Position numbers and translations under genes: made by a program. A stretch of DNA of 64,000 nt, taken from the NCBI RefSeq assembly GCF_900291465.1, contig NZ_LT985808.1, positions 1,830,408 to 1,894,407 of the forward strand, written 5' to 3'. Positions 52,729-60,037 of the stretch are shown in pieces. The DNA comes from Bacteroides sp. Marseille-P3684. GTDB taxonomy: Bacteria > Bacteroidota > Bacteroidia > Bacteroidales > Bacteroidaceae. A model generated the notes under the pieces. That model did no database searches and had not been told where the DNA came from. It worked only from the letters and a program-made list of their open reading frames with translations. Positions within the stretch are counted from its first letter, which is position 1. Every line of letters starts with the position of its first letter.

Positions 52729-54185
52729 GATAAGTTCGTGTTTTTAGTATAAATAGACGACAATGCCAGTCCGGCAAAAGTCAGCAGCCCGTTGACCATC
52801 AGTAACTCATAGCCGAAACTGTAATTCGTGTACAAAGATACAACGAGGTCGGTTAAGTAGCAAATGACGGGGGAGGCAATGGCAATGAAAGGGACCATCC
52901 GGTCGCGCGGACGCAGCCGGGTGAACAGTCCGAAGGCGAACAATCCCAGCAACGGACCGTAGGTGTAGGAAGTCAGCGTGTAGAGCGTGTCAATGATGCT
53001 GGGACTGTCCACCGCCTTGAATACCAGGATGCAACCCACAAAGATGATGGAGAGCAGCAAATGCACTTGTTTGCGGCGCCGTTCAGCCTTCGCCGTTTCC
53101 ATCCGCTCGATGTCGAGCAGGTCGATGCAGACGCTGGTGGTCAGTGCCGTCAGTGCCGAGTCTGCACTGGAGAAGGCGGCAGCCAGGATGCCTATGGTGA
53201 AACAGACAAGTACCCCGTATCCCAGGTAGCCCCCGGCAGCAAACATCGGGAGCAGGTCGTCGCCCCGTGCAGGGACAGGCAGGTGGAGCTGTGTGGCGGC
53301 AAGGAGCAACAGGATGCCCAGGGAGAGAAAGAGGAAATTCACCGGAAGGAACGAAAGTCCGTAGCAGTACATGTTCTTCTGCGCTTCTTTCAGGTTGCGG
53401 CACGTCAGGTTTTTCTGCATCATGTCCTGGTCCAGTCCTGTCATGACGATGGTGACGAATACCCCGCTGAAGAACTGTTTGAAGAAGTTCTGCTTGGACA
53501 CCCAGTCGTCGAACACGAATATGCGGCTGTGTTCATCGGTGATCACTGCCCTCCAGAGGTCCCCCAGGTCCATCTGTAAGAGTGAAGCTACCGAGAAGAG
53601 CATCAGGATGAGCGTCAGGAGCAGGCAGAGGGTCTGGAAGGTATCAGTCCAGACGATGGTGCGTATGCCGCACCGGTGGGTATACAGCCAGATGAGCACG
53701 ACCGTCCCGGCAGCGGTGACGACGAACGGAATGCCGTAAGCGTCGAAGATGAAATGCTGGAGGATGAGGCATACGAGGTAGAGCCGCAGGGAGGCTCCCA
53801 GCAGTTTCGACAAGAGGAAAAAGGAGGCTCCCGTGCGGTAGGAATGACGTCCGAGCCGTTTTCCCAGATAGGTGTAGATGGAAGTCAGGTTAAGCCGATA
53901 GTAGAGAGGCAGCAGCAGGTGTGCGATGACCAGGTAACCGAAAAAGAACCCCATGCACATTTGCAGGTAAGTCATGTCGATGCGGGTGACCATGCCCGGC
54001 ACGGAGACAAAGGTCACACCGGAGAGGCTTGCCCCGATCATGCCGAAGGCAACCAGTTGCCATGGCGATTGCCGATTGCCGCGGAAGAAGGTATCATTGT
54101 CGGTCCGTCGTGAGGTCATCCGTGCCACGAGCAGCAGCAGACCGAAGTATGCCAGCAGGATGAGGAGGATATAAAGTCCGTTCAT
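52719..54185 (-). CDS. Sodium:solute symporter family transporter
   Basis: This 488-residue protein has about 13 membrane segments and the features of the SSS family: N-terminal [12 protein letters not shown] near 28-39, the G-A-S-L-S-G-V-T-F segment near 51-59 and [10 protein letters not shown] near 336-345, which carries sodium-site serine residues. The substrate is not readable. I chose the ATG at 54185; the longer frame to 54215 runs across the promoter box. It overlaps engB and is likely co-transcribed with it. Confidence 0.87.
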   Translation of the reverse strand: MNGLYILLILLAYFGLLLLVARMTSRRTDNDTFFRGNRQSPWQLVAFGMIGASLSGVTFVSVPGMVTRIDMTYLQMCMGFFFGYLVIAHLLLPLYYRLNLTSIYTYLGKRLGRHSYRTGASFFLLSKLLGASLRLYLVCLILQHFIFDAYGIPFVVTAAGTVVLIWLYTHRCGIRTIVWTDTFQTLCLLLTLILMLFSVASLLQMDLGDLWRAVITDEHSRIFVFDDWVSKQNFFKQFFSGVFVTIVMTGLDQDMMQKNLTCRNLKEAQKNMYCYGLSFLPVNFLFLSLGILLLLAATQLHLPVPARGDDLLPMFAAGGYLGYGVLVCFTIGILAAAFSSADSALTALTTSVCIDLLDIERMETAKAERRRKQVHLLLSIIFVGCILVFKAVDSPSIIDTLYTLTSYTYGPLLGLFAFGLFTRLRPRDRMVPFIAIASPVICYLTDLVVSLYTNYSFGYELLMVNGLLTFAGLALSSIYTKNTNLSWK

Positions 54186-54212
54186 GTAAACAGGTTTATG
54201 GTTAGACGGCTG

Positions 54213-54220
54213 CAAAGATA
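54213..54220 (-). promoter_or_regulatory. Bacteroides-type -7 element for the symporter/engB operon
   Basis: TATCTTTG on the minus strand, 28 bp before the start at 54185. Confidence 0.6.
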
Positions 54221-54349
54221 GTGCAAAAACGTAGAAGTACGTACGTTACCTGTAAAGCTGGAAGTGTGTTGTAAGCCGGATTTTGGAGAGAGTGTCTGAT
54301 GGTTGGAATTATTTCGGCTTTGTTTGGCTTATCTGTCGTGTGAAATCTT

Positions 54350-54357
54350 TATTTTTG
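54350..54357 (+). promoter_or_regulatory. Bacteroides-type -7 element for the DUF3791/DUF3990 module
   Basis: TATTTTTG, 32 bp before the ATG at 54389; GGAAGG just before the start could act as a ribosome-binding site. Confidence 0.55.
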
Positions 54358-54388
54358 CCATGACATAACGTATTTTAGTTGGAAGGAT

Positions 54389-54613
54389 ATGGAATATGAG
54401 ATGAAGGATAAAATGGAGTGGACTGTAATTCTGATATTGGAATTCGGACGTAAGTATGGACTGACCATGAAACAGGCTTTTAATTATTTGAGCCGTTTTA
54501 AGGGAATAGATTTCATAGACCGCTATTATGGATATGTGCATACACAGTCATTCGCATCAATGGTTGATGATATAGCTGCGTATTGTCGTCGTTATGGAGG
54601 AGCCTTGAAATGA
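54389..54613 (+). CDS. DUF3791-domain small protein (possible antitoxin)
   Basis: This 74-residue helical protein has E-W-T-V-I-L-I-L-E-F-G-R-K-Y-G-L-T-M-K-Q-A at 10-30 and I-D-F-I-D-R-Y-Y-G-Y-V-H-T-Q near 40-53, the DUF3791 pattern. Proteins of this family are typically found directly upstream of DUF3990 genes, and the pairs behave in layout like toxin-antitoxin systems. The stop overlaps the DUF3990 start (ATGA). Low GC and a promoter of its own fit an acquired module. Confidence 0.75.
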   Translation: MEYEMKDKMEWTVILILEFGRKYGLTMKQAFNYLSRFKGIDFIDRYYGYVHTQSFASMVDDIAAYCRRYGGALK

Positions 54614-55083
54614 AACTGTATCATGGAACTAATGAGGATTTTGATAAAATAAATTTGTTGAAATCAAGGCCCAATAAAGATTTTGGGCGTGGCTTTTATC
54701 TGTCGGCTGACTTTGAACAGGCTTTAGCTATGGCAGAAGTGAAGGTGGAACAACTAGGCTATGGAACACCGGTTGTTCAGGCTTATGAAATAGAGGACGA
54801 TGCGTGGAACTTTTTACATGTGCTTCGTTTTGATTCCTATTCGGAGGATTGGGCGAAATTTATTTTGCAGAACCGAAATAATCCGGAGGAGACTTCGACA
54901 CATGATTATGATGTAGTCATTGGGCCTATTGCAAATGATAGGGTGGGGTTGCAGCTGTGGAAATATGAAAGTAACATGATTGATTTACCTATGTTGGTTC
55001 ACAATTTGCAATATATGAAAGGCATAACGATTCAATATTTTTTTGGCGCAGAACGTTCTCTGGAATATTTGAAAAGAATATGA
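54610..55083 (+). CDS. DUF3990-domain protein, ADP-ribosyltransferase-like (possible toxin)
   Basis: This 157-residue protein begins K-L-Y-H-G-T-N at 2-8 and has D-F-G-R-G-F-Y-L-S at about 26-34, the strand motifs shared by DUF3990 and RES/ART-type NAD-using toxins. H-D-Y-D-V-V-I-G-P-I-A-N-D near 98-110 follows. An ADP-ribosylating or NAD-cleaving activity is a reasonable inference but not proven by sequence. I chose ATG 54610, overlapping the DUF3791 stop. The next small gene overlaps its own stop in turn, so all three are coupled. Confidence 0.75.
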   Translation: MKLYHGTNEDFDKINLLKSRPNKDFGRGFYLSADFEQALAMAEVKVEQLGYGTPVVQAYEIEDDAWNFLHVLRFDSYSEDWAKFILQNRNNPEETSTHDYDVVIGPIANDRVGLQLWKYESNMIDLPMLVHNLQYMKGITIQYFFGAERSLEYLKRI

Positions 55084-55301
55084 TGGAAAAGATAAGTATG
55101 AAAGCCGATATGGTAAAAAATCTGGCATTGCTGTTGTTGGAAAAACATGCCGATTGGACTATGGAACAAGCTCTTTCTGCTGTGTTCAACTCAGATACCT
55201 ATCAAAAAGTGATGAATGAACAGACTCATTTATACTATCAGAGTCCACGATATGTGTTTTCTTTTCTGGAGGAGGAGTTGAGAACAGGAAAATTCTCGTG
55301 A
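55080..55301 (+). CDS. Small helical protein coupled to the DUF3990 gene
   Basis: This 73-residue protein is composed of helices, with L-A-L-L-L-L-E-K-H-A-D-W-T-M-E-Q-A-L-S-A-V near 15-35 and Y-Y-Q-S-P-R-Y-V-F-S-F-L-E-E-E-L near 52-67. The pattern E-Q-A-L-x-x-V-F-N-S-x-T-Y-x-K resembles small proteins often found with DUF3990 genes and distantly DUF3791. Start ATG 55080 overlaps the DUF3990 stop. It could be a second antitoxin or an accessory protein. Confidence 0.65.
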   Translation: MMEKISMKADMVKNLALLLLEKHADWTMEQALSAVFNSDTYQKVMNEQTHLYYQSPRYVFSFLEEELRTGKFS

Positions 55302-55344
55302 ATTTGGTTTCCAAGAGACCGGGATCTTCTTTATCCTACAGATG

Positions 55345-55359
55345 TGGACAAGATGTCCA
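55345..55359. promoter_or_regulatory. Second TGGACA-n3-TGTCCA dyad
   Basis: The same 6-bp dyad as at 49837-49851, with AGA in the centre and similar flanks (TG before, AGAA after). It lies 44 bp after the DUF3791/DUF3990 module. Confidence 0.4.
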
Positions 55360-55462
55360 AAGAACTTGTTTTTGGAACAAAACAGGACTTTGAACGGCCC
55401 GATGATTGATTGGTATGAAATAAACGAAGCCTGTTGAATTCAATAAATTCCCCTGTATTCCG

Positions 55463-55470
55463 TATCTTTG
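55463..55470 (+). promoter_or_regulatory. Bacteroides-type -7 element for recR
   Basis: TATCTTTG, ending 33 bp before the chosen recR start at 55504 and overlapping the alternative start at 55468, which is therefore unlikely. Confidence 0.6.
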
Positions 55471-55503
55471 CGCATCAAAGAACGAGATGATTGTTTCAGA
55501 CTT

Positions 55504-56124
55504 ATGATAAACCAACAATACCCTTCCGCCCTTTTGGAGAAGGCGGTCAATGAATTTGCCAAGCTGCCGGGCATCGGACGGAAGACAGCGATGAGGCTGG
55601 TGCTCTATCTGTTGAGGCAGGACACTGCCATGGTGGAGTCGTTCGGCAACGCTCTGATAACACTTAAGCATGAAGTGAAATACTGCAAGGTGTGTCACAA
55701 CATATCCGATACGGAGGTCTGCCGGCTGTGTGGCAATCCGCAGCGCGATGCGTCTACCATCTGCGTCGTAGAGAACATTCAGGATGTCATGGCGGTGGAG
55801 AATACGCAACAGTTCAAGGGACTTTACCATGTTTTGGGAGGAGTCATTTCCCCGATGGACGGCATCGGACCTTCGGACTTGGAGATTGACAGCCTCGTCA
55901 AACGTGTGGAGGCTGGCGGCATCAGGGAAGTAATCCTGGCACTCAGCTCCACGATGGAAGGCGATACGACCAATTTTTACATCTTCCGTAAACTTTCCAG
56001 GTTTGATGTGAAACTGAGCATCATTGCCCGGGGTATCTCCATCGGCGATGAATTGGAATACACCGACGAAGTGACGTTGGGGCGTTCCATCGTGAACCGG
56101 ACTTTGTTTACCGGAACCAACTGA
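55504..56124 (+). CDS. recR: Recombination mediator protein RecR
   Basis: This 206-residue protein helps RecO load RecA at gaps. It has the helix-hairpin-helix [10 protein letters not shown] near 20-29, a C4 zinc finger (C-K-V-C near 60-63 and C-R-L-C near 74-77) and the Toprim domain beginning I-C-V-V-E-N near 88-93, with G-G-V-I-S-P-M-D-G near 116-124. Full-length and standard. Confidence 0.95.
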   Translation: MINQQYPSALLEKAVNEFAKLPGIGRKTAMRLVLYLLRQDTAMVESFGNALITLKHEVKYCKVCHNISDTEVCRLCGNPQRDASTICVVENIQDVMAVENTQQFKGLYHVLGGVISPMDGIGPSDLEIDSLVKRVEAGGIREVILALSSTMEGDTTNFYIFRKLSRFDVKLSIIARGISIGDELEYTDEVTLGRSIVNRTLFTGTN

Positions 56125-56154
56125 AAAACGTTGCATAACGAATCAAGATACATT

Positions 56155-56595
56155 ATGGAAGAAATACAGAAATGGACACGCCGACTCCTGGTCGAATACT
56201 GCATGTTCTGGCTGATAGCCCTGCTGCTCGTGGCTGCTTTTGAATGTGGCTGGTTGGAGGAGGGAGGGCTGGTCGGTCAGGACCGTTGGGAGTTTGCCTT
56301 GGAGACAGCCTCTATTCTGTTGACACTGGCTCTCATTCCCGGAGCGTTGAGGCTGTTCAGCAGGAAAGTGTTGACATGGCGTGCCTTGCCCTTGCTGGAA
56401 GCTTTGAAGGCTTACCACCGTTGGAACCTGATACGGCTGATTATGCTGGCGGTGATTGCTTGGGGAAACCTGGTGCTCTATTACCTGACGCTGAATAACA
56501 TCGGTGGATTGTGTGCCCTGCTGGCATGTCTGGCCGCCCTGTTTTGTGTTCCCGGTAAACGGAAGCTGATGAACGAATTGGAAATTACGGAATAA
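56155..56595 (+). CDS. Hypothetical membrane protein
   Basis: This 146-residue protein has four hydrophobic segments (about 15-31, 51-68, 87-103, 107-126) and short loops. I do not recognise a family by name. It lies 30 bp after recR and its stop overlaps the following acetyltransferase gene by one base (TAATG), so it is in the recR operon. ATG 56155 is used; a start at 56131 would add eight residues and is possible. Confidence 0.75.
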   Translation: MEEIQKWTRRLLVEYCMFWLIALLLVAAFECGWLEEGGLVGQDRWEFALETASILLTLALIPGALRLFSRKVLTWRALPLLEALKAYHRWNLIRLIMLAVIAWGNLVLYYLTLNNIGGLCALLACLAALFCVPGKRKLMNELEITE

Positions 56596-57134
56596 TGAAA
56601 AGACAACTGCTTTCCACAGAACGAATCGTGTTGCGTGCTCCCGAGCCGGAAGACCTGGAGGTGATGTACCGCATGGAGAATCTGCCCGAGATGTGGGCGG
56701 TCAGCAACGCTACGGTCCCATACTCGCGTTATGTGCTGCGCCGGTACATAGAGAACTGCCGGAATGATATTTATGCCGATCGTGAGTTGCGTCTCATGAT
56801 TCAGACCGTTGAAGGGCACAGGGTCGTCGGGACGGTCGATCTGGTGGAGTTCACTCCCTTGCACGGGCGTGCGGAAGCGGGCATTGCCATTCTGGAAGAA
56901 TATAGGAGGAAAGGATATGCGCGTGAAGCCTTGGAGCTGATGTGTCATTATGCCTTCCGCCAACTCGGTCTGAACCAGCTTTATGCCTATGTGGCAGTGG
57001 ACAACGAAGCCTCGTTGGCTCTTTTCGAGTCGTGTGGCTTTACACGGAAGGTGGAGTTGAGAGACTGGCTGTGCTATGAACGTGCATACAAGAATGTCTA
57101 TCTCTTGCAGTGTTTTGCTACTTCTTACGTCTGA
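56595..57134 (+). CDS. GNAT-family N-acetyltransferase
   Basis: This 179-residue protein has a GNAT fold: L-S-T-E-R-I-V-L-R-A-P-E-P-E-D at 6-20, E-A-G-I-A-I-L-E-E-Y-R-R-K-G-Y-A-R-E-A near 93-111 with the acetyl-CoA loop R-R-K-G-Y-A, and N-E-A-S-L-A-L-F-E-S-C-G-F near 137-149. It resembles the RimJ/RimL and SpeG-like group; substrate unknown. It is the third gene of the recR transcript, and its 3' end overlaps the convergent gene at 57118 by 17 bp. Confidence 0.87.
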   Translation: MKRQLLSTERIVLRAPEPEDLEVMYRMENLPEMWAVSNATVPYSRYVLRRYIENCRNDIYADRELRLMIQTVEGHRVVGTVDLVEFTPLHGRAEAGIAILEEYRRKGYAREALELMCHYAFRQLGLNQLYAYVAVDNEASLALFESCGFTRKVELRDWLCYERAYKNVYLLQCFATSYV

Positions 57135-57375
57135 ACAACCCTCTGACACGGCGCATGATGCGCAGGCCGGTCATTACGCCGTCGAACACAGCGATGCCGG
57201 AGTTTACGGAGTTCATCAGCATCTCGACCTTGGTCGTGGCTTTGACCGGTGAGAACAGTTCGGTAGCCGTCTGCTGGATGCGGTCTCTTTGCTCTCTGAT
57301 TTGCAGACGTACGGCTTTCTTTTGTCTCGTGATTTCTTCGAGTGTAATCTGGGGTTTGCTGATTCCGGTATTCAT
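57118..57375 (-). CDS. Small hypothetical protein of the envelope-stress set
   Basis: This 85-residue basic protein is helical in the first half (E-E-I-T-R-Q-K-K-A-V-R-L-Q-I-R-E-Q-R-D near 13-31) and has a mildly hydrophobic segment near 50-67, ending in a cluster of Arg/Lys. No named family can be given. It is 13 bp after the holin-like gene and belongs with the YtxH-type and holin-like genes upstream. Its stop region overlaps the convergent GNAT gene. Confidence 0.7.
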   Translation of the reverse strand: MNTGISKPQITLEEITRQKKAVRLQIREQRDRIQQTATELFSPVKATTKVEMLMNSVNSGIAVFDGVMTGLRIMRRVRGLFRRKK

Positions 57376-57388
57376 GAGCGGATGATTT

Positions 57389-57763
57389 TTAGGCGTTTTC
57401 GTTGTTGTCGTCGTTGTTCATAAACAGGTTTGCGATGAACTTCACCAGGGGACGCACGATGAGTTGTTTGCGGAAGCCGTAGATGAGCGCCAGCAGGATG
57501 AGCAGGGCCGCTGTGATAATGGCAAAGCTGACGGTCAGTCCGCCCACGTGGGGAGCCATGATGTAGGCAAGGCTGAAAGACAGGTAGAACAGTGCCATCA
57601 TGCCCAGGATGATAGCGATGGTTGTCAGGATGATGGCGGAAGCCAGGATGGTGAGTTTCTCCACAAGTTCCAGACGCAGGTAGTCCTTTTGGAGCAGGAT
57701 GTAGTTCTTGCATTCCACAAAAAGCTGTTCCAGACTCTCGATGCTCTTATCGTTCGCAAACAT
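57389..57763 (-). CDS. Phage-holin-superfamily III-like membrane protein
   Basis: This 124-residue protein has an amphipathic N-terminal helix (about 1-35), two long membrane segments (about 38-69 and 75-96) and a charged tail with an Asn/Asp-rich end. The layout and length match the chromosomal holin-superfamily III proteins (PF07332 type), which in spite of the name are housekeeping membrane proteins usually next to YtxH-like genes, as here. No phage gene is nearby. Confidence 0.78.
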   Translation of the reverse strand: MFANDKSIESLEQLFVECKNYILLQKDYLRLELVEKLTILASAIILTTIAIILGMMALFYLSFSLAYIMAPHVGGLTVSFAIITAALLILLALIYGFRKQLIVRPLVKFIANLFMNNDDNNENA

Positions 57764-57806
57764 AGGCGCAGGGATTTAAAATAGGGGGGGTACTGGGGTT
57801 TAAAAG

Positions 57807-57864
57807 TATCATATCAGATTCCACAATGACAGCCGGAGCATGTCGGGCAGAATCTGATATGATA
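57807..57864 (-). other. 15-bp perfect inverted repeat between cistrons
   Basis: TATCATATCAGATTC (57807-57821) and its reverse complement (57850-57864) enclose a 28-nt loop. It lies between the YtxH-like gene and the holin-like gene, both on the minus strand. With no T run after it on that strand, an mRNA-stability or attenuation role is as likely as termination. Confidence 0.6.
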
Positions 57865-57889
57865 AGAAGTCAAGGGGAAGAATGTAGGA

Positions 57890-58096
57890 TTATTCTCCAT
57901 CGCCCTTCACTTCAGATGCGATTTCGTCAACCAGATCGTTGAGTTGTTTACGATCGAGTTTGATGCCTCTTTTGCGGAGGGCTTCACTTATTTTCAAACG
58001 AGTGTCTTCTCCCTTTTCCGGAGCAAACAAAATACCGCATGCAGCACCCACAACGGCTCCGCCAAGGAATGCAGCTAAAATACTTAAACTTCTCAT
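57890..58096 (-). CDS. YtxH-domain protein
   Basis: This 68-residue protein opens with a single membrane segment containing G-G-A-V-V-G-A-A-C-G-I-L-F-A-P-E-K-G, the hallmark of the YtxH family (small, stress-associated membrane proteins). The C-terminal half is a charged helix. It is the promoter-proximal gene of the set at 57118-58096. Confidence 0.85.
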   Translation of the reverse strand: MRSLSILAAFLGGAVVGAACGILFAPEKGEDTRLKISEALRKRGIKLDRKQLNDLVDEIASEVKGDGE

Positions 58097-58127
58097 AAGC
58101 TCTGTTGTTTAAAGTTGAGTTCAAAGG

Positions 58128-58135
58128 CAAATATA
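58128..58135 (-). promoter_or_regulatory. Bacteroides-type -7 element for the YtxH operon
   Basis: TATATTTG on the minus strand, 31 bp before the start at 58096. Confidence 0.6.
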
Positions 58136-58250
58136 ACGATAATATGTTCAGAGTATGCATATTTTCAAGGTTTTTAGAGAAAAAAGTGAAGGATGGAAGC
58201 AATCGGGCACTTTTTTCGTCCAAAATACACCGACTCTTAGGAAATAGTGT

Positions 58251-58258
58251 TATTTTTG
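58251..58258 (+). promoter_or_regulatory. Bacteroides-type -7 element for the SPOR lipoprotein gene
   Basis: TATTTTTG, 43 bp before the chosen start at 58302. Confidence 0.55.
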
Positions 58259-58301
58259 CTCGATAAAAGTCTGAGTGTATATTAGTATAGACAAACAATA
58301 T

Positions 58302-58808
58302 ATGATTAAGAAGATGAAACGTTATTGGATTTTAGGGGCAGGCTTGTGCCTGGCCGTGATGTTCGGTTCTTGTAAATCGAGCGAAAGTGCTTATAAAAAG
58401 GCATACGAGAAAGCAAAGCAGCAAGAACTTGCCCAACCGCAAGTGAGCGAGCCTGTCGAAGTAGCTCCCGTTGTCAGTGCACCGGTGACTACGACCACCA
58501 CGACTCCGACCAATGTCTCCGTCCGTGAGGAAAAGGTGACGATGGTAAGCGGTAATGGCCTGAAGACTTACAGCGTTGTGTGTGGAAGCTTCGGCGTACA
58601 AGCCAATGCCGAGTCTCTGAAAGAGTGGTTGGACAAGGAAGGCTACAATGCCATCATTGTGAAGAATGAAGAACGCAACATGTATCGTGTAGTGGTTGAG
58701 TCGTTTGACGACAAGACACAAGCTGCTCAGGCTCGGGATGCCTTCAAGGCCAAGTATCCCAACCGTTCGGATTTCCAGGGCTCCTGGTTGCTCTATCGTG
58801 TCTATTGA
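58302..58808 (+). CDS. SPOR-domain lipoprotein
   Basis: This 168-residue lipoprotein has Cys24 in M-F-G-S-C-K-S-S. A charged helical segment and a Pro/Val/Thr-rich linker with six threonines in a row follow, then a C-terminal SPOR domain (about 88-168) with S-V-V-C-G-S-F-G-V-Q-A-N-A-E and Y-R-V-V-V-E-S-F-D. SPOR domains bind denuded peptidoglycan at division sites, so this is probably a periplasmic or outer-membrane-attached wall-binding protein. Start at 58302 or 58314; both give a workable signal peptide. Confidence 0.87.
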   Translation: MIKKMKRYWILGAGLCLAVMFGSCKSSESAYKKAYEKAKQQELAQPQVSEPVEVAPVVSAPVTTTTTTPTNVSVREEKVTMVSGNGLKTYSVVCGSFGVQANAESLKEWLDKEGYNAIIVKNEERNMYRVVVESFDDKTQAAQARDAFKAKYPNRSDFQGSWLLYRVY

Positions 58809-58841
58809 GATGAATTGAAACCATTTTTCTTTCATAGTTTG

Positions 58842-58883
58842 AAAAGAGTTGCTTTTGTGTCGTGCAAGGGCAACTCTTTTTTT
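58842..58883 (+). terminator. Terminator after the SPOR gene
   Basis: The 11-bp stem AAAAGAGTTGC (58842-58852) / GCAACTCTTTT (58870-58880) is followed by three more T. Confidence 0.85.
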
Positions 58884-59000
58884 CTGCCTCTTTCCTGAAC
58901 GGTAGTGGATGCTGTCTGAAGCGACACGGCTGAAGGAAAACTGCAAACACATTTTACAGCTTTTTTGCCTTTTGTTGGAGCTACCTACGGCTTTATTGCT

Positions 59001-59008
59001 TAATTTTG
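59001..59008 (+). promoter_or_regulatory. Bacteroides-type -7 element for ruvX/def
   Basis: TAATTTTG ends 8 bp before the ruvX ATG at 59017, which would make the mRNA almost leaderless. Confidence 0.5.
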
Positions 59009-59016
59009 CAACAATT

Positions 59017-59433
59017 ATGAGCAGAATTGTAGCAATTGATTATGGAAAAAAACGCACGGGGATAGCCGTGACCGACCCCTTGCAGCTTATAGCGAACGGA
59101 CTGACAACCGTGGCGACATCCGAATTGTTTGATTTCGTGATGGATTATGTTCGCCGGGAACCGGTGGAACGCATCCTGGTCGGTCTGCCCAAACAGATGA
59201 ATAATCAGCCTTCGGAAAATATGAAAAACATCACTCCCTTTGTCAATCGTCTGCGCAAGGCTTTGCCCGATATGCCTGTGGAGTTTGTGGATGAGCGCTT
59301 CACGTCGGTGCTGGCTCATCAGGCGATGCTTGATGGAGGACTGAGGAAGAAGGACCGTCAGAATAAGGCGTTGGTCGATGAAATCAGTGCTACCATTATC
59401 CTGCAATCTTATCTGGAATCAAAAAGAATGTAA
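59017..59433 (+). CDS. ruvX: Holliday junction resolvase RuvX/YqgF
   Basis: This 138-residue protein has the RNase H-like YqgF fold: V-A-I-D-Y-G-K-K-R-T-G-I-A-V-T-D near 5-20 with the catalytic aspartate, I-L-V-G-L-P-K near 54-60, and V-E-F-V-D-E-R-F-T-S near 89-98. Family members process 16S rRNA precursors or Holliday junctions. ATG 59017 gives the standard N-terminus; the longer reading to 58909 is not supported. Confidence 0.93.
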   Translation: MSRIVAIDYGKKRTGIAVTDPLQLIANGLTTVATSELFDFVMDYVRREPVERILVGLPKQMNNQPSENMKNITPFVNRLRKALPDMPVEFVDERFTSVLAHQAMLDGGLRKKDRQNKALVDEISATIILQSYLESKRM

Positions 59434-59442
59434 TATACCAAG

Positions 59443-59997
59443 ATGATTTTACCAATTTACACACTGGGACAGCCTGTCTTGAGAAAAGTGGCTGAGGAGA
59501 TTACTCCTGAATATCCGAATCTGAAAGAACTGATAGAAAATATGTACGAAACGATGGAGAAGGCCGATGGCGTGGGTCTGGCTGCTCCGCAGGTAGGGCT
59601 TCCCATCCGTATGTTTGTCATTGACCTTGACTGCCTGAGCGATGAGATGCCCGAGTACAAGGATTTCCGGAAAACGTTTATCAATCCGGAGATACTGGAA
59701 GTCGGTGGCGAGGAAGAGTCCTATGAAGAAGGGTGCCTGAGCTTGCCCGGTATTCATGAAACGGTAAAGCGGATGAACAAGGTTCACATGCGTTACCAGG
59801 ATGCTGACTTTGTGGAGCACGATGAATGGATTGACGGCTACCAGGCACGCGTAGTCCAGCACGAGTATGACCACTTGGACGGGAAGGTGTTCATTGACCA
59901 CATTTCCACCCTTCGCCGCCAGCTTATCAAAGGAAAGGTGAATGCGTTGCTGAAAGGCAAGGCGCACTGCTCCTATAAAGTGAAAACAGTTCGATAA
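59443..59997 (+). CDS. def: Peptide deformylase
   Basis: This 184-residue metalloenzyme removes the N-formyl group from new proteins. All three motifs are present: G-V-G-L-A-A-P-Q near 43-50, E-G-C-L-S-L-P-G near 96-103 and Q-H-E-Y-D-H-L-D-G near 144-152, with Cys98, His145 and His149 as metal ligands and Glu146 as base (positions approximate). It follows ruvX by 9 bp. Confidence 0.95.
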   Translation: MILPIYTLGQPVLRKVAEEITPEYPNLKELIENMYETMEKADGVGLAAPQVGLPIRMFVIDLDCLSDEMPEYKDFRKTFINPEILEVGGEEESYEEGCLSLPGIHETVKRMNKVHMRYQDADFVEHDEWIDGYQARVVQHEYDHLDGKVFIDHISTLRRQLIKGKVNALLKGKAHCSYKVKTVR

Positions 59998-60037
59998 CGG
60001 AATCAACCAACTAAACTGCCGTACGGAGAATTAAACG

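Noticed and set aside
57389-57763. Phage lysis cassette suggested by the holin-like protein
   Set aside because: Neighbouring YtxH-like gene and absence of endolysin or phage genes indicate the chromosomal holin-superfamily III type.
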